Shown here: in pieces, positions 57,133 to 64,000 of the stretch
Layout of the letters: every line of letters starts with the position of its first letter
How positions within the stretch are numbered: the first letter of the stretch is position 1
Assembly (NCBI RefSeq): GCF_022539255.1
Contig: NZ_JAKZBV010000001.1
Span: forward strand, 3,782,001-3,846,000
Origin: Sinomonas terrae
Lineage (GTDB): Bacteria > Actinomycetota > Actinomycetes > Actinomycetales > Micrococcaceae
DNA: 64,000 nt
Reading direction: 5' to 3'
Program-made: the position numbers and the translations under genes
The notes under the pieces: model-generated
The model's input: only the letters and a program-made list of their open reading frames with translations
Told to the model about the DNA's origin: nothing
Database searches by the model: none

Positions 57133-58601
57133 GCGCAAAGCGTCCGAACGTCGTCATGATCCTCACGGACGACCACGCAGCCCACTCCATCGGAGCCTTC
57201 GGCTCCGTGGTGAACAGGACCCCGCGGATCGACGAGATCGCGCACCGCGGGGTCCTGTTCAAGAACTGCTTCGCGACGAATGCGTTGTGCTCGCCGAGTC
57301 GTGCGAGCATCCTCACCGGCACGTACAGCCACATCAACGGAGTGACGACTTTGGTCACGCCGATCGATGCCGGCCAGCCGACGTTCGTCTCGCAGCTGAA
57401 GGCCGCGGGCTACCGCACGGCGATCATCGGGAAGTGGCACATGGGCTCGGGGCCGGGGCACGACCCTGAAGGCTTCGACTACTGGGACGTACTCGTCGGT
57501 GCCGAAGGGCAGGGCGAATACTGGGATCCTCTGTTCCGATCTGCGGGGGGCGAGCGCGTCGTCGTCGGCTACGCGACGGATGTCATCACGGACCTCTCCC
57601 TAGGCTGGCTCGAGTCGCTCGACGGCGAGGATCCATGGTGTGTCCTGATCTATCACAAGGCTCCCCACCGGCCGTGGGAGCCAAAGAAGGGAAGCAGGCC
57701 GCGCTCCGAGGCCATACCGTTGCCCGCTACGTTCGACGACGACTACGCGACGCGTTCGGCGTCGGCCCGGAGGGCGGCGATGAGGCTCGCGGAGAACCTC
57801 ACGTGCGAGGACCTCAAGTCCGACCCGCCAGACGGCCTGAGCTACGAGGAGACCGGAGTCTGGAAGTACCAGCGGTTCATGGAGGACTACCTCGACTGCG
57901 TGGACTCGGTCGACGAGAACGTCGGGCGCGTCATTGACTGGCTTCAGGGCCGAGGGCTGTTCGACGACACCTTGCTGATGTACGCCTCAGACCAGGGGTT
58001 CTTCCTAGGCGATCACGGCTGGTTCGACAAGCGGTTCATGTACGAGGAATCGTTGCGGATGCCCTTGGTGCTGAGCTACCCGTCTCGGGTGGCTCCGGGG
58101 CAGGTGCACGATGGGATCGTCACGAATGTCGACTGGGCCCAATCCATCCTGGAAGCGGCAGGTGTGGCCCGGCACGATCGCATGCAGGGACGAAGCTTCT
58201 GGGGCGATCTGACCGGCAACTCCATGGCAGAGCCTGCAGCGGGAATGTACTACCGCTACTGGGAACACGACGACCGCTTCCACAAGGCGCCTGCCCACTA
58301 CGGGTACCGGACAGACCGGTTCAAGCTCATCTACTACTACAACGACGGACTGGGACTCCCCGGGACCGGCGCCTTCACCTACCCGCCGGAATGGGAGCTG
58401 TACGACCTAGAACTCGACCCCGCCGAGCTCGAGAACATCTACGACCGACCGGAGTATGCAACCGTCAGGGAGGAGCTCAAGGAAGCGATGTGGCGCGAGC
58501 AGGCGAGGCTCCTCGACACTCCGCATGTCAGTCAGCCCCCGCCAGAAGGGATTGGTTCAGGACCTGGGCATACGGCCACCGCTGGGGAGCGTCTCCGATG
58601 A
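57129..58601 (+). CDS. Type I (formylglycine) sulfatase, second paralog, cytoplasmic
   Basis: A 490-residue sulfatase with Cys54 in LCSPSRASILTGTY (CxPxR, formylglycine precursor), metal site MILTDDHAAHS, KWHMG, and SDQGFFLGDHGWFDKR. No signal peptide. It differs enough from the first copy (spacing, later loops such as RYWEHDDRFHKAPA) to expect another position or sugar specificity; the style resembles mucin-/heparin-type family S1 members. Coupled on both sides by ATGA overlaps. Confidence 0.93.
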   Translation: MSAKRPNVVMILTDDHAAHSIGAFGSVVNRTPRIDEIAHRGVLFKNCFATNALCSPSRASILTGTYSHINGVTTLVTPIDAGQPTFVSQLKAAGYRTAIIGKWHMGSGPGHDPEGFDYWDVLVGAEGQGEYWDPLFRSAGGERVVVGYATDVITDLSLGWLESLDGEDPWCVLIYHKAPHRPWEPKKGSRPRSEAIPLPATFDDDYATRSASARRAAMRLAENLTCEDLKSDPPDGLSYEETGVWKYQRFMEDYLDCVDSVDENVGRVIDWLQGRGLFDDTLLMYASDQGFFLGDHGWFDKRFMYEESLRMPLVLSYPSRVAPGQVHDGIVTNVDWAQSILEAAGVARHDRMQGRSFWGDLTGNSMAEPAAGMYYRYWEHDDRFHKAPAHYGYRTDRFKLIYYYNDGLGLPGTGAFTYPPEWELYDLELDPAELENIYDRPEYATVREELKEAMWREQARLLDTPHVSQPPPEGIGSGPGHTATAGERLR

Positions 58602-59566
58602 GCGGCGGATGCTGCACTCCTCGCCGCGGGGATGCCCAGGATGGACGGCCCCTGCAGACGCTTCCTCCCGAACGCGTTCGCTCCGCGGGGCCCCGCGCAC
58701 ATTCGGTGGAGCAGGTAAAGGTTGCCGGAGGCATCTTCGCCATGGGCGACAGCCTCGGCGATGGGGTTCCCGCAGACGGCGAACAGCCGGTCCATCAGGT
58801 CCAGGTCTCCCCCTTCGAGATCGACGCCACGACCGTCACCAACGCCGACTTCACCGAATTCATCGAAGCAACCGGCTATTCCACCGACGCTGAGCGTCTG
58901 GGGTTCTCAGCGGTGTTCCATCTGGCGCTGGCCGCCGATGAGGGTGACATCCTCGGTCAGCCAGCGCAGACGCCTTGGTGGCTCGGAGTGCGGGGCGCGG
59001 ACTGGCGGCATCCGGGAGGGCCACGGTCCGATATCAGTTCCCGCGCCGATCATCCTGTGGTGCACGTGTCGTGGAACGACGCGAATGCATACTGCGTATG
59101 GGCCGGGCGGCGCCTGCCCACGGAGGCCGAGTGGGAGTTCGCTTCCCGCGGCGGCCTGTCCGGGGCGCGGTATCCGTGGGGCGACGAGCTCATGGCCCCC
59201 GACGGGACCTGGCAGACGAATATCTGGCAGGGAACCTTCCCGACCGAGAACACAAGTGATGACGGGTTCATCACGACCGCTCCGGTGCGCACCTTCCGGC
59301 CGAACGCGTATGGGCTCTGGCAGTCAGTCGGGAATGTCTGGGAGTGGTGTGAGGACGGGTTCTCCCCCTCGACCTACTCGAAGGACGCCGCCCTCGGGCT
59401 CGTCAAGGACCCGCGAGGGGCTGCGACTGGAACGCTGCGGGTCATGCGCGGCGGCTCATACCTGTGCCACGACTCGTACTGCAACCGCTACCGCAACGCG
59501 GCCCGGACGTCCAACACCCCCGACTCGTCGATGGGCAACACAGGCTTCCGCACTGTCGCCGCATGA
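58598..59566 (+). CDS. Formylglycine-generating enzyme (sulfatase maturase)
   Basis: A 322-residue SUMF1/FGE protein that oxidises the CxPxR cysteine of sulfatases to formylglycine with O2 and Cu(I). Domain begins with GGIFAMGDSLGDGVPADGE, includes HPVVHVSWNDANAYCVWAG, GRRLPTEAEWEFASRGG, and ends with MRGGSYLCHDSYCNRYRNA, where Cys290 and Cys295 (C-x4-C) bind copper. The N-terminus MSGGCCTP matches known actinobacterial FGEs. ATG overlaps the second sulfatase stop, so enzyme and client are co-translated. Confidence 0.95.
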   Translation: MSGGCCTPRRGDAQDGRPLQTLPPERVRSAGPRAHSVEQVKVAGGIFAMGDSLGDGVPADGEQPVHQVQVSPFEIDATTVTNADFTEFIEATGYSTDAERLGFSAVFHLALAADEGDILGQPAQTPWWLGVRGADWRHPGGPRSDISSRADHPVVHVSWNDANAYCVWAGRRLPTEAEWEFASRGGLSGARYPWGDELMAPDGTWQTNIWQGTFPTENTSDDGFITTAPVRTFRPNAYGLWQSVGNVWEWCEDGFSPSTYSKDAALGLVKDPRGAATGTLRVMRGGSYLCHDSYCNRYRNAARTSNTPDSSMGNTGFRTVAA

Positions 59567-59642
59567 GCAACATCCCCACACTCCACCCTCTTTTTGCCAT
59601 CCCTCGACGGTAAACAGGTGCATTTCAAGCGTCGCATTCTGT

Positions 59643-59658
59643 AGGGCCATGGGGCCCT
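59643..59658 (+). promoter_or_regulatory. Palindrome in the leader of the GH43-like gene
   Basis: AGGGCC-ATGG-GGCCCT is a perfect 6-bp stem with four-base loop, 24 bases before the ATG at 59682 and within the only non-coupled gap of the locus. It may be a weak intra-operon terminator or operator. Confidence 0.35.
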
Positions 59659-59681
59659 CTGAAGAATTGGAGGATTAACAA

Positions 59682-61049
59682 ATGACATTTCGCGGAGGAA
59701 GACCTGAGATCGGCAGGCGAACCCTTCTCAACGGAGCAATGCTCGTGGGCGTCACCGCAGCACTGTCCACCGGCGAGGTGCAGGCGACTCCCGCCTTTGC
59801 CGATGCGGGGACCGCGCCAGCCCCGTCTGGCCACTACCCGTCGAACTGGCCGGATCTCACGCCCTACGGTCTCGCCGATACGCGCATCGACCTCTGGCCC
59901 AGGGATGACAACTCCTTCCTCCTTCCACTCGAGCTCCGACCTCGTGACCAAGAACGCGGCAGGGTCTGGATCCGTGACCCGTACGTTAACTGCTTCAAGG
60001 TCAATGGGCGCCCCCTCTACGTGGCAACGGGAACGACCCGTGTCCCGGGCCTCGCCGCAGCCCAGCCTTGGAACGACGGCTTCTTCGTGTGGACGTCGCC
60101 GTCGCTCAACGGTCCGTGGCGGCTCGCCGACACGACGGGGATCCGGCCCAACGCTGAGAAGGGCAAGGTGTGGTCCCCTGAGTTCGCGGACGAGAACACC
60201 CCGGAGCGCACTGTCGTCGCTCCATGGCAGGAGTACTGGTACGACTCACAGTTCGGAAAGCGCGGCGAAGCCTGGGCTCCCGAGATCCACTACTTCCGCG
60301 GGCGCTGGTACATCGTCGGGTGCATGGGCGACCACTCGCAGAAGGTCGGATCCTTCCTCCTTGTCAGCGACGGAGGGGTCGAAGGCCCGTACCGCGTGGC
60401 AACCGGGAATATCGACAAGCCCTTCGGCGACTCGTTCATCGGCGGTCCAGCCTTCGTCAAGCCGGGGTCCTACTTCCACATCGACGGGAGCATGTACACC
60501 GAGGACGACGCCGCTTGGCTTGTGCTGCACAACAACCTCTACGCGCGTTTCCGGGACGACATGGAGGACATCGTTCCTAACACCCAGCTTCCGGCCTTCA
60601 CGCAAACGCCCTATTCCCCCGAGCCGTACCTCGAGGGTGCGTACGTGTTCAACTACGGCGGAAAGTACTACCTGATGCAGGCGGCGTGGGACCGGGTTTC
60701 CACTGCCCCTGACGGCACGCAGCGGTACGCATACGACACGCCTGCCCCAGGACGGAGCCAATACCAGTACGACTTGGTCATGGCAGTCTCAGACCATTTC
60801 GAGGGACCCTACTCGCCCCGCTGGACAGCAGGGGTGGGCTGTGGCGGGAACAATGTCTTCGAGGACGAGAGCGGCCATCTCTGGACGACGTTCTTCCGGA
60901 ACCCTGCTGCAGGCTATTGGGCTGACCCAACTCGCGCCGCCGATACCGCCGTCCCGGGGGTGGCCCGTCTGGAATGGACCGGCCCTGACGGCAACCGCCT
61001 CTACGTGAAGCGGCAGAACGTAGGCCACGCCGATCGTTCCCAGCAGTAG
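59682..61049 (+). CDS. Exported GH43-like glycoside hydrolase (Tat-type signal)
   Basis: A 455-residue five-bladed propeller glycosidase. The N-terminus GRRTLLNGAMLVGVTAAL is a twin-arginine-type signal. Candidate catalytic residues: Asp in WIRDPYVNCF (base), Asp in HIDGSMYTEDDAA (pKa modulator) and Glu in EPYLEGAYVFNYGGKYYL (acid). WAPEIHYFRGRWYI is the usual substrate-site strand. Such enzymes release terminal arabinose, xylose or galactose. TTGGAGGATT precedes the ATG. It would trim a sulfated glycan outside before import; specificity is unknown. Confidence 0.85.
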   Translation: MTFRGGRPEIGRRTLLNGAMLVGVTAALSTGEVQATPAFADAGTAPAPSGHYPSNWPDLTPYGLADTRIDLWPRDDNSFLLPLELRPRDQERGRVWIRDPYVNCFKVNGRPLYVATGTTRVPGLAAAQPWNDGFFVWTSPSLNGPWRLADTTGIRPNAEKGKVWSPEFADENTPERTVVAPWQEYWYDSQFGKRGEAWAPEIHYFRGRWYIVGCMGDHSQKVGSFLLVSDGGVEGPYRVATGNIDKPFGDSFIGGPAFVKPGSYFHIDGSMYTEDDAAWLVLHNNLYARFRDDMEDIVPNTQLPAFTQTPYSPEPYLEGAYVFNYGGKYYLMQAAWDRVSTAPDGTQRYAYDTPAPGRSQYQYDLVMAVSDHFEGPYSPRWTAGVGCGGNNVFEDESGHLWTTFFRNPAAGYWADPTRAADTAVPGVARLEWTGPDGNRLYVKRQNVGHADRSQQ

Positions 61050-61107
61050 ACAGACCGTTCCGTCTGCTATGCTTCAAGCACCATTTGTCCCCCTATACAG
61101 ATGGTTT

Positions 61108-61143
61108 GCGAGCCGCCCCGGTCCCCCACCGGAGGCGGCTCGC
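61108..61143 (+). terminator. Terminator of the sulfatase locus
   Basis: GCGAGCCGCC and GGCGGCTCGC form a perfect 10-bp stem, with inner CCGG/CCGG, followed by TTCTTCC. It lies between the GH43-like gene and the convergent UPF0126 gene. Confidence 0.88.
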
Positions 61144-61217
61144 TTCTTCCTGCGGAGCGGTCAGCGGACCCGGTCTCGCGGAGCGAGCCGCGCGTCACGG
61201 CGCCGCTGAGATGGCCG

Positions 61218-61919
61218 TCAGTCCACTTGGCTCTCGTCCGTCCGGTCGTCGTCCGGACGACGGCGCGACCACCGGAGCCCGGGCAGCGCCCCGAGCCTCA
61301 ATTCCACCGGCTCCGGCAGCCTCCAACCCCGACGGCGGGCCACGAGGCTGACGGCCGAGCCGGTCACGATCGCAAGGCCAAAGCCCAGATTCTGCTGGCC
61401 GAGCGGATACAGCAGCGCCATCTCGGCGCTGCCGATGAGGGCTCCCGTGGCATAGAGCGTGTTGCCGCCGAAGATGGCAGGCAGGCGCCCGACGGCGATG
61501 TCCCGCACCATTCCGCCGCCCACGGCAGTCAGCAGACCCAGCAGCATAGCGGGCAGCCACCCCAGACCGACTCCGAGCGCTTTCGCCGTTCCAGTCGCCG
61601 ACCAGCAGCCCAACGAGAGGGAGTCGACGACGAGGAGCACCCGCGTGGCCCAGACCCCGTCCAAACGCACGAGGAATGCCACGGCCGCTCCGAGCACTGC
61701 CGTCACAAGGTAGGCAGGGTTGGTCAGCGCCACCGGGAAGCCGTGCTGGAGCAGAGTGTCGCGCATCATTCCGCCGCCGAGCGCCGAGAGCACCGCGAGC
61801 ACGAGGAACCCGATCGGGTCGAAGCGGAGCTGCCGCGCGACCGCACCCCCGAGGATGCCGTTGGCCAGCACGCCGACGAGGTCGACGACGTCGAACACTG
61901 CCGCCGCCTCGAACCCCAC
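61218..61919 (-). CDS. UPF0126/TRIC-type membrane channel protein
   Basis: A 233-residue protein with seven hydrophobic segments and two repeats of GGGMMRD / GGGMVRD, the hallmark of UPF0126 (prokaryotic TRIC-like cation channels; YicG was reported as a glycine transporter). The fold is an inverted repeat of three helices. The C-terminus is basic then acidic and cytoplasmic. GTG at 61919 is used; the start is not strongly fixed. Confidence 0.9.
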   Translation of the reverse strand: MGFEAAAVFDVVDLVGVLANGILGGAVARQLRFDPIGFLVLAVLSALGGGMMRDTLLQHGFPVALTNPAYLVTAVLGAAVAFLVRLDGVWATRVLLVVDSLSLGCWSATGTAKALGVGLGWLPAMLLGLLTAVGGGMVRDIAVGRLPAIFGGNTLYATGALIGSAEMALLYPLGQQNLGFGLAIVTGSAVSLVARRRGWRLPEPVELRLGALPGLRWSRRRPDDDRTDESQVD

Positions 61920-62067
61920 CCTTCACACCGCCTCTCACGCCCGATCAGTCTCGGGCCCCGAATCGACGTCGCGAGCCCGTCGTGCCCGAGGATACTCCCC
62001 CGCGGCTCTCACGGCCGGGCCTTCAGGACGGCGACCCTTCAAGAACGGGGAGTGCGTCCGAGCCGGA

Positions 62068-62700
62068 TCAGTCCACGTCGCTCTCGACGGCAACCGGAGC
62101 GGGCTCGCGGCGGGCCTTAGCCCGCCGGCGGAGCGCCTCGATGCCGAGTGGGGCCACGGAGACTAGGACCAGGAGCGTGGCGAGGATGTCGATGTTCTTG
62201 GCGATGAATTCGACGTTGCCGAGCCACACTCCCACGAGGGCGACTGCGACCGTCCAAGTGGCGGCGCCGAGCACGTTCCATCCGAGGAACCGCTTGCGCG
62301 GGTACCGCGCCGCCCCTGCGACAAGGGGCGTGTAGGTCCGGGCCACCGGGACGAAGCGGGCCAAGGCGAGCGCGCGGCCGCCGTAACGGGCGAAGAAGGC
62401 CTCCGCGCTCTCGAGGTGCTTGAGCTTGAGGATGCGGGCGTCCTCGCGGAACCACCGGCGCCCGACGGCCTTTCCGATCAGGTAGCCGACCTCGTTCCCG
62501 GCGATCGCAGCCACGGCCGCGACCAGAACCAGCACCGGGAGCGGCAGCGGCAGGTGTGGGCCGAGGACACCGAGCGAGAAGAGAAGGGTGTCCCCGGGAA
62601 GGAATGGGAACAGGAGACCGGACTCGATGAACATGATGACCGCGACGATCCCGATCAGCCATGGACCCGAGCCGGACAGGAGTGAGGTCAGGTCAGGCAT
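62068..62700 (-). CDS. DedA-family membrane protein, first copy
   Basis: A 210-residue SNARE-associated (DedA) protein: FIESGLLFPFLPGDTLLFSLG, GNEVGYLIGKAVGRRW, and the signature GGRALALARFVPVARTYTPLVAGAA with F/R/P residues for the re-entrant loop. DedA proteins translocate undecaprenyl phosphate or other lipids and support membrane potential. GGGAGGA precedes the ATG at 62700. Short C-terminal basic tail. Confidence 0.93.
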   Translation of the reverse strand: MPDLTSLLSGSGPWLIGIVAVIMFIESGLLFPFLPGDTLLFSLGVLGPHLPLPLPVLVLVAAVAAIAGNEVGYLIGKAVGRRWFREDARILKLKHLESAEAFFARYGGRALALARFVPVARTYTPLVAGAARYPRKRFLGWNVLGAATWTVAVALVGVWLGNVEFIAKNIDILATLLVLVSVAPLGIEALRRRAKARREPAPVAVESDVD

Positions 62701-62790
62701 GGTCCGGGTCCTCCCGATAGGCGAAACGTCATCGTATCCATGGTGCACGGCGCCCTCTAAGACGGCTCTAAGAAGCCGCCGTCGCTCGTC

Positions 62791-63429
62791 TCAGGACTCG
62801 GCGGCAGGCTCGCCCCGTTCTTCGCGGCGCTCCCGCCGTGCCTTGCGGACCCGCCAGACGACGACGGCGATGATCGCCAGGACGACGATGACGGCGGTGA
62901 CGTCGCGGCCCGCTGCTTTGGCGACGGCCTCATAGGAGGCCCCGGCGAGGAATCCGAGGAGCACGTAGCCAACACCCCAGACCAGGCCGCCGAGGGCGTT
63001 GAACGGCAGGAAGAGCAGGTAGCGCATCCGGGAGGCGCCGGCGAGAGCGGGCATGACGGCTCGGAAGAAGGCCACGAACCGGCCGAGGAACACAGCCCAT
63101 CCTCCTCGTCGACGGAGGAAGTCCTGGGCGTTGTCGAGCTTGCGGCGGTGCTTGCGCAGGGGCTTCGAGTCCAAAAGGCGCGGGCCCAGGTGCTTGCCGA
63201 CCTCGTACCCGACGGAGTCACCCGCGATCGCGGCGAGAACCACGAGCGGCGCCATGAGCCAGACACTGGCCTTCCCCTGAGAGGCAATCACGCCTCCCAG
63301 CACGGCAGCCGTCTCGCCCGGAATGACGAATCCGACGAACAGGGCGTCCTCCGCGAAGACGAAGACGAACACAAGCACGTATGCGAGCAGCGGAGGCATT
63401 CCCAAGATCACGTCGACGACAGCACCCAT
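62791..63429 (-). CDS. DedA-family membrane protein, second copy
   Basis: A 212-residue DedA paralog: FAEDALFVGFVIPGETAAVLGG, GDSVGYEVGKHLGPRLL, and RGGWAVFLGRFVAFFRAVMPALAGASRM. It is transcribed into the first copy with a 90-base gap. AAGGAAGGAG before ATG 63429 sets the start; the upstream in-frame extension to 63507 is unsupported. Two paralogs side by side suggest different lipid carriers or redundancy. Confidence 0.93.
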   Translation of the reverse strand: MGAVVDVILGMPPLLAYVLVFVFVFAEDALFVGFVIPGETAAVLGGVIASQGKASVWLMAPLVVLAAIAGDSVGYEVGKHLGPRLLDSKPLRKHRRKLDNAQDFLRRRGGWAVFLGRFVAFFRAVMPALAGASRMRYLLFLPFNALGGLVWGVGYVLLGFLAGASYEAVAKAAGRDVTAVIVVLAIIAVVVWRVRKARRERREERGEPAAES

Positions 63430-63566
63430 CGGCTCCTTCCTTTCTCCCCATCCCGTTTCAATACCCCGTTTCCTCCAAATTGCCCCAAGCCTGAACCCGG
63501 TTTTCAACCCCGCGAGGCAGGATGGTGCTCTGCAGCAATTCTCAGGAAGCGGGGAAGGGAAGGCGC

Positions 63567-64000
63567 ATGACGATCGAACCCGCGAGCGCGGAACATCCCC
63601 CGAGCGAGCGGCGGAGGGGCGGCGGAGCCGTGGCGCACCTTGTGCTGGCCCTTGTGGCGCTTGTGCTGATCCTGGCGAGCCTGTACGCGGTCAGGACGCT
63701 GTCCCTGTTCGTGTCCCCGATGCTGTTCCTCGCCGCAATCTTCCTCGAAGTCGTGTTCATCGCGGTGCTCGTCTACGCGCTGCTGCGCGCCCTGACGAAG
63801 CCCTCGGCCATGCTCCGGTCCTTGGCAGCCTCGGCGTGGACGGGTCTCGAGTCGAACGAGTATGTCGTGCGCTTCCGCACGTCCCGCTCGCCGTGGGTGC
63901 GGTGGCTGAGGGACCGCTTCCGGGTCGACAGCCCCAGCGGGATCTGGCTCACTGCGACCGTCGTGGTCGCAGCAATCCCGTTCGGGAACTTCCTCAGCCT
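63567..64000 (+). CDS. Membrane protein, probable PAP2-family phosphatase (3' end outside window)
   Basis: The first 144 codons are present. The product has an N-terminal cytoplasmic segment, two hydrophobic helices (VAHLVLALVALVLILASLY and LFLAAIFLEVVFIAVLVYAL), and a VRFRTSRSPWVRWLRDRF ... DSPSGIWLT linker that I associate with the N-terminal part of some PAP2 phosphatases. The catalytic motifs would lie beyond base 64000, so the family is tentative. GGGAAGGGAAGG precedes the ATG. Divergent from the DedA pair, with which PAP2 enzymes are often paired in undecaprenyl-phosphate recycling. Confidence 0.5.
   Translation, partial: MTIEPASAEHPPSERRRGGGAVAHLVLALVALVLILASLYAVRTLSLFVSPMLFLAAIFLEVVFIAVLVYALLRALTKPSAMLRSLAASAWTGLESNEYVVRFRTSRSPWVRWLRDRFRVDSPSGIWLTATVVVAAIPFGNFLS

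Overview
The window is high-GC DNA (roughly 70% by eye) with actinobacterial character: GTG and TTG starts, ATGA/GTGA translational coupling, a GTP-type PEP carboxykinase, an HspR-type HAIR operator before a Clp ATPase, a c-di-AMP riboswitch before a transglycosylase, and at least eleven genes whose only visible promoter predicts a leaderless mRNA. Gene content and protein style fit Micrococcaceae (Arthrobacter/Sinomonas-like); this assignment is inference. It reads as chromosome, mostly housekeeping and accessory metabolism. I see no rRNA, integrase, transposase, phage gene or CRISPR array.

Layout. 1-7.8 kb: end of a ThDP enzyme, phosphomannomutase and a coupled small protein, an NsrR-like regulator with flavohaemoprotein Hmp (NO detoxification), a secreted phosphoesterase, and a divergent HxlR/NAD(P)-binding pair. 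7.8-19 kb: a GC-rich repeat array, pyruvate:quinone oxidoreductase PoxB, a ClpC-like unfoldase with a HAIR operator, L-2-hydroxyglutarate oxidase coupled to a PEP-synthase/rifampicin-phosphotransferase-like enzyme, PckG, tRNA-Arg. 19-31 kb: a second repeat array, a PQQ-fold lipoprotein, a 3-oxoacid CoA-transferase/thiolase operon with divergent IclR regulator, a flavin disulfide reductase, SixA-like phosphatase, a receiverless OmpR-type regulator and the riboswitch-transglycosylase unit. 31-41 kb: a GWGAP-repeat membrane protein divergent from a two-component system, an EamA exporter, and a polyprenyl-phosphate-sugar pathway (GT2-GtrA fusion plus two tandem GT-C enzymes). 41-45.8 kb: VOC and PPC proteins, a secreted Ala/Pro-rich protein followed by a sigma/anti-sigma-like pair, Upp, a 54-residue membrane protein, TadA.

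45.9-49.4 kb is a tightly coupled alkylation-repair operon headed by a sigma factor: an Ogt-like fragment, ECF sigma, Ogt, AlkB, Tag and AlkA. No Ada regulator is visible. SurE and a PfkB kinase lie convergent to it. tRNA-Ser(CGA) follows. 51.7-61.0 kb is an organosulfate-utilisation locus: ROK regulator, SsuCBA-type ABC importer, two formylglycine sulfatases, the formylglycine-generating enzyme that matures them, and a Tat-type GH43-like glycosidase. The window closes with a UPF0126 channel, two DedA proteins and the start of a probable PAP2 phosphatase.

The best candidates for new biology are the sigma-led alkylation operon with its Ogt remnant, the ROK-sulfatase-FGE-GH43 locus, the sigma/anti-sigma pair beside a secreted Ala/Pro-rich protein, and several intergenic repeat families, one lying between the two subunit genes of a CoA-transferase.
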